Source: Candidatus Nanohalarchaeota archaeon (GTDB lineage Archaea; EX4484-52; B79-G9). From it: a stretch of DNA of 29,243 bases. Shown in pieces: positions 1 through 6,664 of the stretch. The DNA is taken from assembly GCA_030594795.1 (NCBI GenBank), contig JAUVEK010000001.1, forward strand, positions 1 through 29,243, in the 5' to 3' direction. Each line of letters starts with the position of its first letter. Positions within the stretch are counted from its first letter, which is position 1. The position numbers and the translations under genes were made by a program. The notes beneath the pieces were generated by a model. It was not told where the DNA came from, made no database searches, and was given only the letters and a program-made list of their open reading frames with translations.

Positions 1-1779
1 TTGAGTAATACGCAAACGGATGCACTCATAACCATGAAATCACTGGTTGTCTCTTTAGTGCCAGGCACACTTCCGACGGTTCTTGACCTTACGGCTTCGA
101 CTAAAAAAGATGTCAAAGTGAGGGTGGTTTACCAGGGAGAACCTGCAGAGAATCTGGATCTGGATAATTTTGATGTTTACCTGGAAAGAGAGGATGGTGA
201 AAGGACAGCCGATCTGGTGGACCTGGAGGGATTTACGTATAATGAGGGTGATGGATATTATGTTGTTCCTATAAATATATTGCAGCAGGACCCCGGGAAT
301 TATGAGCTGAAAATAGCTGTATGGTACTCGGGGGTTGGTGAGGTTATACTTACTGCTGCAGATGTCAGGTTTGTGCTGGCGTTCCAGGGGCAACTGGTGG
401 ATTCAAACGGCAATGTTGTTTCTGCAAGTATTGTGCTGAAGAATAATGAGACAGAAATACCTTTTGTAACAGATGGTACTGGGAAGTACAATGTGCCTAT
501 TTGTGCTGATACTTATGATATTGCTATGCGTTTCCCGGAGGTGTGGAGGGTAGAACTAACCGGAGTTGAGATATGCAGCAATACTATTGATTCTATAAAT
601 TATGATTATTTTTCAGGCAATCCTGAGATTGAGGGTCTGACTGTGGCAAAACTAGTGGTTCTTGAGTTTGGGCTGCCGTTTGAGGAGGCGTATCTTGAGA
701 TACCGTATGCCGGCGGAGCTGTTGAAAAAGAAGAGAATATTGAGACGTATGAGTGTACGAAGTGGAATTTCGATACGAGGAAGTGTTATGGTGAATGGAG
801 GGAAGTGTCTAGTGTTATCAATATCGTAAGAGATCTAGTTTCTTTTAAAACAAACAGGCTGTCTGCTTTTGTTATTGGGGAGCGGCGCGGATTATGGCTG
901 GATGCGGCGCTTGACAAAGAAGATTATTTTGCCAAAGAAAGAATGACTCTGACTGGCAAGGTCGTAGATACAAAAAGTGTTGACATTGTGGGTGTTGACA
1001 TATATTTCACTGTTGAGGGTACTGATATCTCCGGGAAAACAACATCTGGCGACGGAGGTATTTTCACGGCCATATTGTCTGCACCAGATGACGGCGGGAC
1101 ATACAATATTATAGCAAATGCGAAAAAGAGCCCGTATATTTCTCATAACATGACCTATAAGTTCGAGGTTACCAGAAAGAAAGAAGTCAACCTGCAGGTC
1201 CCTGAGACAGTGGACATCAAACTGAATGAAAGCTCGACTGTGAAGCTGACTGTGTTTAACACAGGCCAGACAGAACTCACTAATGTTAAATTGAGCATTT
1301 CAGGGCTGAAGGACACCTGGTATAAACTGGAACCTGCGATTTTCGAGAGCATTCCTGCCGGTGAAAGAAAAAATGTAGATTTGAATGTACACATACCTGC
1401 TGAGGATTGTGAAAGTGGGAATTGCGAAAAATATTATTTTGTAAATGTTGATTTTAAATCAAATGAAATAACTGAGAAAACAGCGTTTACAGCGAAGATC
1501 AAGACAAATGAGTCTTTTGAAGGGAGCGTACCTGAACCTGAGGAGGCGCAGTCTTTTACATTGCCGGATATGACCGGCCTTGTTTCACTGGGAAGTGCAG
1601 GAAAAACAAATATGTATCTGTCGCTTTTCTTTATTGCGGCAGCATTTGTTGTCATAACAATAAAAAAGAGACAAAGAAGAGGAGGAAAAAGTGCAGGATC
1701 CAGGTATATCCGTATGCCAAAACATGGTAGTGTTTCTGCAATAAACACCTTAAAGGCACGGTTTAGCCGGAGGAGATAA
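1..1779 (+). CDS. Anchored Ig-like surface protein, 5'-truncated by window edge
   Basis: This is the C-terminal part (592 residues visible) of a large exported surface protein. It aligns along its length with the protein at 6665-9136, whose equivalent region starts roughly 220 residues in, so the signal peptide and first domains lie left of the window. The TTG at base 1 is probably not the real start. Visible parts are a β-rich domain, a carboxypeptidase-regulatory-like domain (about residues 125-190), a Cys/Trp motif YECTKWNFDTRKCYGEW (about 250-266), a second Ig-like domain (about 310-390), and a NEW3/CARDB-like domain (about 395-480). A single membrane helix (about 539-555) is followed by a strongly basic 37-residue cytoplasmic tail. 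The family is recognised only as archaeal Ig-type surface protein; ligand and role are unknown. Confidence 0.85.
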   Translation: MSNTQTDALITMKSLVVSLVPGTLPTVLDLTASTKKDVKVRVVYQGEPAENLDLDNFDVYLEREDGERTADLVDLEGFTYNEGDGYYVVPINILQQDPGNYELKIAVWYSGVGEVILTAADVRFVLAFQGQLVDSNGNVVSASIVLKNNETEIPFVTDGTGKYNVPICADTYDIAMRFPEVWRVELTGVEICSNTIDSINYDYFSGNPEIEGLTVAKLVVLEFGLPFEEAYLEIPYAGGAVEKEENIETYECTKWNFDTRKCYGEWREVSSVINIVRDLVSFKTNRLSAFVIGERRGLWLDAALDKEDYFAKERMTLTGKVVDTKSVDIVGVDIYFTVEGTDISGKTTSGDGGIFTAILSAPDDGGTYNIIANAKKSPYISHNMTYKFEVTRKKEVNLQVPETVDIKLNESSTVKLTVFNTGQTELTNVKLSISGLKDTWYKLEPAIFESIPAGERKNVDLNVHIPAEDCESGNCEKYYFVNVDFKSNEITEKTAFTAKIKTNESFEGSVPEPEEAQSFTLPDMTGLVSLGSAGKTNMYLSLFFIAAAFVVITIKKRQRRGGKSAGSRYIRMPKHGSVSAINTLKARFSRRR

Positions 1780-1810
1780 AGGTTGCCTGAATCTCGCACT
1801 CTTTTGCATC

Positions 1811-1851
1811 CAAATAAAAAAAATAACGGAAATTAATCCGTTATTTATTTG
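1811..1851. terminator. Bidirectional hairpin terminator between convergent genes
   Basis: A 10-bp perfect stem AAATAACGGA/TCCGTTATTT (1821-1830 with 1837-1846, loop of 6) is flanked by A- and T-rich arms that extend the pairing. It lies between the stop of the truncated surface gene and the stop of the minus-strand gene at 1854, and could serve both. Confidence 0.75.
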
Positions 1852-1853
1852 GT

Positions 1854-2852
1854 TTATTCGCTGCTCTGTGCTATTACAGTAAGGTATCCTGGTTTTACAT
1901 CACCCAATGCAGTACCGAACGGGACTCTCATTTCAATGTTCATTGCCATCGAGTCTCCTGGAAACAGTTTTGTACTTGTGCTGTTGTAGGTATAGCCGCT
2001 GCCGCTCAGGCCGCATGTGCCTGCGCCTGGTGCATCTGCATTCCATCTGAATATCCTCACTTTGCTGCAGTCAATGTATGCTGCGACACAGTAGTCGGAA
2101 CTTGGGGTGTCGATCGAGATTACACCAGTTCCATCTGATGAATAACTCCAGTTTGCATTAAATCCGCTATCGTACATCGCTCCAAAATTAAAGGTTTCTA
2201 CACTTGCACCTGCCAGGTCAATTGTACCTGTTTGCGTCTGGTTATGGGCGACAGTACCTATTGTAAACGTAAGTGTCCCTGATGATGCATTGCACTGGGT
2301 TGTGTCTCCATGTAGTGCCCAAAAGTATTCATTATGGCCGGACCTCAGCCTTCCGTAAGATTTTGTGTTTGCAGGCAGGTTCAGATAAACAAGTTCCCTG
2401 GTTTCGTTGTATTCCAGCCGGTCTATAAACGACATTGCGTTTTGAGTGATTGCGCCGCCGTCCGGGCTCACGTTTATCTCTGCGGCAATAAAGTTTGCAG
2501 CATCGTAGTTGTCGCTGTCTCCTGTTGCAAACGGTCTTACTTTGGGCTGTGTAACATTCAGCCAGAGATTGGTTATATTTGTTGAGCCAATGTTTTCCAG
2601 CTGAAAGCCTGTTCTGCTAATGCCAACTAACTCGTTATTCGTATAGTTGGCTATCCTGGTTCCCGGGTCAGCTACACCGAAACTCATATTATTCGGTGAA
2701 ATATCTATCATTGTTTTTGTGTTCAGGGTTATTGTTATTGTTGCATTGTCTGTTACGTTTATTGCGGTCCCTGACGGGAGATCTGCATTCCAAAACAATG
2801 CTGCAGCAATTACCACTATCCCTAAAATACTTACTAATTTTCTCTCTTCCAT
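1854..2852 (-). CDS. Secreted N-glycosylated surface protein, paralog A
   Basis: A 332-residue exported protein. The N-terminal hydrophobic segment (residues 5-20, after MEERK) looks like a signal peptide or membrane anchor. The mature part is Ser/Thr/Asn/Gly-rich with about a dozen N-x-S/T sequons and is probably all-β. It is a clear paralog of the gene just upstream at 2959-3918; both contain SFG/SYG followed by DPG, ENIGSTNIT, RPF then YDAxNF, EYFWA, DCSKV, RWNADxPG and LFPG, in the same order. The start has a strong ribosome site (GGAGGAGATAAA before ATG). There is no C-terminal anchor, so it is either released, held by its N-terminal helix, or assembled into a filament or layer. I know no named family for it. 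Confidence 0.85.
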   Translation of the reverse strand: MEERKLVSILGIVVIAAALFWNADLPSGTAINVTDNATITITLNTKTMIDISPNNMSFGVADPGTRIANYTNNELVGISRTGFQLENIGSTNITNLWLNVTQPKVRPFATGDSDNYDAANFIAAEINVSPDGGAITQNAMSFIDRLEYNETRELVYLNLPANTKSYGRLRSGHNEYFWALHGDTTQCNASSGTLTFTIGTVAHNQTQTGTIDLAGASVETFNFGAMYDSGFNANWSYSSDGTGVISIDTPSSDYCVAAYIDCSKVRIFRWNADAPGAGTCGLSGSGYTYNSTSTKLFPGDSMAMNIEMRVPFGTALGDVKPGYLTVIAQSSE

Positions 2853-2882
2853 TTTATCTCCTCCTTTTATTTAAATTTAAGA

Positions 2883-2901
2883 GCACTTTTTTCAAAAGTG
2901 C
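2883..2901 (-). terminator. Hairpin between the two paralogous surface genes
   Basis: A perfect 8-bp stem GCACTTTT/AAAAGTGC with a 3-nt loop lies 58 bp past the stop of the gene at 2959-3918 and upstream of the ribosome site of the gene starting at 2852. Read on the minus strand it is followed by TCTTAAATTT. It may terminate or process the transcript between the two paralogs. Confidence 0.5.
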
Positions 2902-2958
2902 ATGATTAATATACACCTGATTTTTGGCTTAAATTTTCGTTTTGTTTTTCATCCCCAG

Positions 2959-3918
2959 TTATTCATTGCTTACATAAATGGTCAACAGACCGTTTTTTAT
3001 AGCACCCATGGGTACCCCGTATGGTACATATACTTTTATATTCCCTTTAGATACATTACCGGGGAATAAAGCATTGGTTGTCGAATTCATAAAATAGCCT
3101 ATATCTTTACAAACATTTCCTCCCGAACCAGGTATATCTGCATTCCACCTGCTAAACACTACTTTGCTGCAGTCATCCGGCACACTGACGCAGTAATTTG
3201 CGCCGCCGGAATCGGGAAATGTTGCGTTGGTTGCGCTCCAGCCAACTCCGGTTGCTACCAGCACGAGAGATGATGGATTAGCGTCGCTTAAATCAACGTC
3301 TCCTGTATCATCTTTTGTATGCGGAGTGCCGCTGTAATAGAATGTTCCTTCGGAACAGTTACCTACTGCGCTAGCTATAATGGCCCAGAAATACTCATAT
3401 GAGGCATTTCTGAATCTTCCGAAGATATCGCCGTTTGAAAAGTCAAAACCGCCTGGAGGCGTTACATATAATGTATCATCATCTGTTCTTGGATACTCTA
3501 CCCTGTTTGGAAAATAGTAAGTACCTGTGCTTTCGCTTGAAACAACTACGAAATTTCCTGCGTCGTAAGCTTCGGGATTGCCTGAACCAAATGGCCTTTG
3601 TGATGGATATGTGCTGTTGAACCAGATTTTCGTTATATTTGTTGAACCGATATTTTCTATCCATATGCCACTATAATTACCTATGTTCTCATCATCACTG
3701 TCGCCAACACTGCCGGGGTCAAGCGGGCCATAGGAAAGGTTGCTTGGGTTAATATCAACCATGCTCTTTTCTGAAATATCGATAGAAATAGTTATTGTAT
3801 CGTTTCCTTTGAATTGTGCAAATCCGCTGTCTGTGTGACTGAATAGAGAAATAGATAATAAAACTATGATTAAGATTACAGCGTTAGACAGACGTACTAT
3901 TGTTCTCTCTCCCTTCAT
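2959..3918 (-). CDS. Secreted N-glycosylated surface protein, paralog B
   Basis: A 319-residue exported protein with a long N-terminal hydrophobic segment (about residues 12-27, after a basic N-terminus) and roughly ten N-x-S/T sequons. It shares an ordered set of motifs with the gene at 1854-2852: DINPSNLSYG then DPG, ENIGSTNIT, RPFGSGNPEAYDAGNF, EYFWA, DCSKV, RWNADIPG and LFPG. Cysteines next to DCSKV and after the RWNAD motif are conserved between the two, suggesting a disulfide. The start is supported by GGGGAGATAAA before ATG. The paralogs probably arose by tandem duplication and diverged well. The function is unknown; a structural layer or filament subunit is an inference from abundance-type features (strong ribosome site, own promoter, sequon density). 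Confidence 0.85.
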   Translation of the reverse strand: MKGERTIVRLSNAVILIIVLLSISLFSHTDSGFAQFKGNDTITISIDISEKSMVDINPSNLSYGPLDPGSVGDSDDENIGNYSGIWIENIGSTNITKIWFNSTYPSQRPFGSGNPEAYDAGNFVVVSSESTGTYYFPNRVEYPRTDDDTLYVTPPGGFDFSNGDIFGRFRNASYEYFWAIIASAVGNCSEGTFYYSGTPHTKDDTGDVDLSDANPSSLVLVATGVGWSATNATFPDSGGANYCVSVPDDCSKVVFSRWNADIPGSGGNVCKDIGYFMNSTTNALFPGNVSKGNIKVYVPYGVPMGAIKNGLLTIYVSNE

Positions 3919-3941
3919 TTTATCTCCCCTACATCGAATCC

Positions 3942-4003
3942 GGCTGAGAAATCAGCCTCACACCAGATGATGAATACAATGGTTCCCTAAACCATTATAT
4001 ACG
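3942..4003 (-). promoter_or_regulatory. Promoter and leader hairpin of the 2959-3918 gene
   Basis: On the minus strand a TATA box TATATAAT (3994-4001) would place transcription start near 3970, giving a leader of about 50 nt. The leader holds a perfect 6-bp hairpin GGCTGA-TTTC-TCAGCC (3942-3957) just upstream of the ribosome site. A second stem, AATGGTT/AACCATT (about 3978-3996), overlaps the start region. The hairpin could stabilise the mRNA or regulate translation. Confidence 0.5.
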
Positions 4004-4589
4004 GTTCTTTATTTATATTGCAATTGATTTTATGTTGTAGTATTGCTGTTGTAGTGTAATATCTTGGTATATCACATATATAAAGATTTTGATGTGTCGA
4101 ATATATATTTTGGAGTTTGGAATTTTTCGCATGAAGACAGACTAATTTCGCATACATTATTGCGTTTTTGTGAATATTCTGTGCTTGTGAAGGGTTTCAA
4201 GGATACCGGTGATTTTTGCCAGGCGCATGTCGATTTCACATATCTGCTCATAATTACTGGAACTGCACCAAAATATGATTGGTAAATTACATAATTACTC
4301 ATGAAGTCAAAATATCGTATTGTTTTGAAACTCGTTTTATGAATTGAGTTTTAGTCACCAACCGTAAGGCGGATAAAGCCTAAATACTAAAAATCCAGAT
4401 GCAGTCAGTGCATTTTTCAAGCTTCCTTTCGCACGAATAACACAGAGAAAGTTAGGAAATGATGAAATTTTCCAAGAATTGATACATTTCAACCTTTTTA
4501 ATTGCTTGATACACTTGAGGATGCAATGAAAAATGCACTCAATGAATTAAATTTTCGCTGATTTTATTGTTGGTTCATACGTTATACAC

Positions 4590-4642
4590 AATAAAAAATC
4601 ATGAAATCTACATGATGTTGGGGGATTTCAAGCTTTTTTATT
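4590..4642 (+). repeat. Dispersed hairpin repeat, copy 1
   Basis: Arms at 4590-4608 and 4624-4642 pair at 17 of 19 positions with a 15-nt loop; the stem ends in A6 and T6. The same hairpin, with the same two mismatches inside the stem (T opposite C, and A opposite A), recurs on the minus strand at 18603-18656. The left arm also recurs at 4662-4682 with a degenerate right arm. This looks like a dispersed repeat family, or a conserved terminator-like hairpin. Confidence 0.6.
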
Positions 4643-4645
4643 ATC

Positions 4646-4685
4646 GGTTCAGACTTGAGATACAATAAAAAATCATGAAATCCAC
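4646..4685 (+). repeat. Second copy of a 40-bp imperfect direct repeat
   Basis: Bases 4572-4611 and 4646-4685 are alignable end to end: GGTTCA-T/G-AC at the left, a diverged centre, and ACAATAAAAAATCATGAAAT then CYAC at the right. The copies are 74 bp apart. The right part overlaps the left arm of the hairpin repeat, so this is probably a decayed tandem copy of that element. Confidence 0.5.
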
Positions 4686-4723
4686 TATGCTTATCCGATT
4701 TTAAGCAAATTCTCCTATGGATA

Positions 4724-4737
4724 GTATTATAAATATA
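4724..4737 (+). promoter_or_regulatory. TATA box of the transglutaminase-like gene
   Basis: The stretch TATTATAAATATAT lies about 30-40 bases before the ATG at 4767. That implies a transcript starting only a few bases before the start codon, a leaderless or near-leaderless mRNA. No Shine-Dalgarno sequence precedes the ATG. Confidence 0.5.
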
Positions 4738-4766
4738 TCGTCACATATATTCATTACTGTAACGTG

Positions 4767-5447
4767 ATGAAGATGATTGGAAAAAACACTTGTTTAGTCT
4801 TTTCCTGTATATGTATTGTGCTAGTATTAATTGTGTTAAGCAGCAGTACAACAATTGCTAAGCCTTCGAGCAATTTAATAACCACGAATTCATTTTACGT
4901 CCCACCAGATACATACCCTCATCTGGAAGATAAAATTATATTTAATTCCTATGTTGGACAATTTCATAAAATCGACTGCATTGATTACAAAGAATTAAGA
5001 AACTTGTTAAAGTCAACTCCGATGATCGAAGAGCTTTCCTATAACTTAACCTCCAATCTTGAAAATGAATTCGACATAGTTTACGCATTACACCAATTTG
5101 TATACAAAAGCATAAAATATGAAGTAACAGATGGAAATCTTAATCCTGACCAGATATTAATGGAAAAACGAGGAGACTGCTCAGAAAAGTCATTATTATT
5201 GGTAAGTCTGCTGGACGCAAGAGGAATAAAAGCCTATGTAGCAGACGGATACGAACATCGGTATGTTTTCGTAAAAATAAACGGTTCATGGATGCCTCTC
5301 GATGCAACGCATGACTTTTATTTTGCTTATCAAAACTGGAATAAAACACCTGTTTCAATGCACTATAACTCAGAAAAAAAATTTCAGCCATTTATGTTCA
5401 ACAAAACAGCAACAATTTTTAATGAAGACTGGTGTTCAATCGGGTAA
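4767..5447 (+). CDS. Exported transglutaminase-like cysteine protein
   Basis: 226 residues from the ATG at 4767 (a GTG lies one codon earlier). A hydrophobic N-terminus (about residues 9-25) acts as signal peptide or anchor. The rest matches the transglutaminase-like (papain-fold) superfamily: catalytic Cys138 in RGDCSEKSLLL, His164 in GYEHRYVFV and Asp179 in WMPLDATHDF, with the usual spacing and the preceding PDQILMEKRGDC signature. Such archaeal proteins act outside the membrane as proteases, amidases or cross-linking enzymes; the substrate cannot be read from sequence. It stands alone between a gene-poor region and the HTH-MinD operon. The surrounding surface proteins are possible substrates by context only. 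Confidence 0.85.
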   Translation: MKMIGKNTCLVFSCICIVLVLIVLSSSTTIAKPSSNLITTNSFYVPPDTYPHLEDKIIFNSYVGQFHKIDCIDYKELRNLLKSTPMIEELSYNLTSNLENEFDIVYALHQFVYKSIKYEVTDGNLNPDQILMEKRGDCSEKSLLLVSLLDARGIKAYVADGYEHRYVFVKINGSWMPLDATHDFYFAYQNWNKTPVSMHYNSEKKFQPFMFNKTATIFNEDWCSIG

Positions 5448-5588
5448 TGCTGCTGCTCTTTTATTTCTCTTTAAACCAGTGGAATATATAGTGCTATAGT
5501 GATATGTCAATATAATAAATATATGCAGTATATTTAATATCCTACATATATAATATATCTTAAATATAATCTTCATCTAAATTATAGT

Positions 5589-5670
5589 AATATATTTAAA
5601 CAACGAGAGTCAATATAATAGATCATATTCAGATATCCATATTCTAAAATAGGGAGAAACAGGAGATAAT
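5589..5670 (+). promoter_or_regulatory. Promoter and ribosome site of the HTH-MinD operon
   Basis: The region 5448-5670 is very AT-rich with several TATA-like runs. The best placed is ATATTTAAA at 5592-5600, implying a leader of about 45 nt that ends with AGGAGAT seven bases or fewer before the ATG at 5671. A 12-bp direct repeat GTCAATATAATA occurs at 5506-5517 and 5609-5620 and may be an operator, or chance in AT-rich DNA. Confidence 0.4.
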
Positions 5671-5901
5671 ATGATTGAAATGCAGGGTATTTCATTGGAC
5701 AAGGTAGATGAATTAATACAGGCAACACTGAGGGAATCGAAAAAACCTCTTTCTACTTATGAAATTGCCAAACATGCACCTCTTTCATGGTCTACTGCTA
5801 ATACTCACTGCTATAAACTGAAGTCTTTTGGAATACTCGAAGGGAAATACGAAGAGGCAAGAATAGGAATCAAAAGAATAATCTGGTGGTTAAAAGAATG
5901 A
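5671..5901 (+). CDS. Small winged-helix DNA-binding protein
   Basis: A 76-residue protein made almost entirely of one winged helix-turn-helix: helix 1 (VDELIQATLRES), a PLSTYEIAKHAPLSWSTANTHCYKLKSFG core in which STANTHCYKLKSFG is the likely recognition helix, and a short wing ending IKRIIWWLKE. The start is supported by AGGAGAT. The stop overlaps the next gene's ATG by 4 bp (ATGA), so it is translationally coupled to the MinD-type ATPase. It probably regulates this operon or acts as a DNA-binding partner of the ATPase, as ParB-like or HTH partners do for some ParA proteins. That role is inference from position. Confidence 0.8.
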   Translation: MIEMQGISLDKVDELIQATLRESKKPLSTYEIAKHAPLSWSTANTHCYKLKSFGILEGKYEEARIGIKRIIWWLKE

Positions 5902-6662
5902 CATCAAGAATCATAAGTATCGTTTCAGGAAAAGGAGGAGTCGGAAAAACAGTAACCACTATAAACCTTGGTTTAGCTTTGCATCAGCTTGGCGAGAATG
6001 TCACAATTGTTGATGCAGATACAACTGTTGCCAATCTGGGTCTCCAGATGGGCATTTATTCTTTCCCCGCCACACTTCAGGATGTTTTGAGGGGAACTGA
6101 AAACATAAATAAGGCAATATATACCCATCCACTGGGTCTGAAGATAATACCGTCTTCCATATCCCTGGATTCCATCAATGCAGACTTATCTAAATTAAAG
6201 CACGTGCTAAACGACTTAGATGGGCTTGTACTCCTTGATTCCCCACCGGGTTTAAGCACTGACGCGCTCTCAGTCCTTAATGCCTCTGACGAAGTTATAA
6301 TTGTATCCACACCAGAACTGCAGACAATGGCAAATGCACTCAAAGTAGCAAGAGTTGCCTTAAGCATGGAAAAATTAGTACTCGGAATTATCATTAACAG
6401 GTACAGCAACGAAAAATATGAGATGAATCCCACAGAAATCATGACAATGTGCGATGCACCGATATTATCCAAAATACCTGAAGACATTAACGTAAAAAGA
6501 AGCCTGTTTGAAAAAACACCAATAATATCTCACACTCCGTTTTCACCATCCTCAATCGAATTCCAAAAGCTCGCGTGTGACCTCACAGGTCAAAAGTACA
6601 AACCTCCCAAGAATATACTTTTGAAAAAATTTGTTGCAAGAATTAAAACCATGATGGGATAA
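5898..6662 (+). CDS. MinD/ParA-family P-loop ATPase
   Basis: 254 residues from the ATG at 5898, which overlaps the upstream stop. The deviant Walker A motif GKGGVGKT (residues 11-18, signature Lys12) opens the protein. It is followed by the switch region VDADTTVANLGLQMG and the LLDSPPGLSTDAL motif of the MinD branch. The family dimerises on ATP and positions cargo on membrane or nucleoid. The C-terminus ends NILLKKFVARIKTMMG, which can form a basic amphipathic helix like a MinD membrane-targeting sequence. It sits between a small winged-helix protein and a large anchored surface protein, suggesting it positions or regulates that surface protein rather than a division site. Family assignment is firm; cargo is inferred. 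Confidence 0.9.
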   Translation: MTSRIISIVSGKGGVGKTVTTINLGLALHQLGENVTIVDADTTVANLGLQMGIYSFPATLQDVLRGTENINKAIYTHPLGLKIIPSSISLDSINADLSKLKHVLNDLDGLVLLDSPPGLSTDALSVLNASDEVIIVSTPELQTMANALKVARVALSMEKLVLGIIINRYSNEKYEMNPTEIMTMCDAPILSKIPEDINVKRSLFEKTPIISHTPFSPSSIEFQKLACDLTGQKYKPPKNILLKKFVARIKTMMG

Positions 6663-6664
6663 AT

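Larger units (their letters stand above)
3919..4763. other. Gene-poor AT-rich region with repeats
   Basis: About 845 bases without a gene I can support. Besides the promoter at 3942-4003 it holds the hairpin repeat at 4590-4642, a 40-bp imperfect direct repeat (4572-4611 and 4646-4685) and the promoter of the gene at 4767. Overlapping frames of 73 codons (4064-4285, plus) and 76 codons (4072-4302, minus) lie opposite each other. Neither has a convincing ribosome site or recognisable protein features. The sequence at 4355-4385 is locally GC-richer, but I saw no tRNA cloverleaf. Confidence 0.6.

Noticed and set aside
4064..4302. Overlapping frames of 73 codons (plus) and 76 codons (minus)
   Set aside because: Both cover the same DNA, neither has a convincing promoter with ribosome site, and no protein features are recognisable. 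Kept only as part of the gene-poor region.
4340..4385. Possible tRNA or insertion-sequence end near ACCAACCGTAAGGCGGATAAAGCC
   Set aside because: No cloverleaf arms, no T-loop GGTTCGAATC-type motif and no matching inverted end or transposase were found.
4572..4685. Possible CRISPR array from the 40-bp repeats
   Set aside because: Only two imperfect copies, 74 bp apart, with internal divergence and no cas genes nearby.
5506..5620. 12-bp direct repeat GTCAATATAATA as an operator for the HTH protein
   Set aside because: The surrounding DNA is almost entirely A and T, so chance similarity is likely. It is mentioned only as a possibility in the promoter entry.
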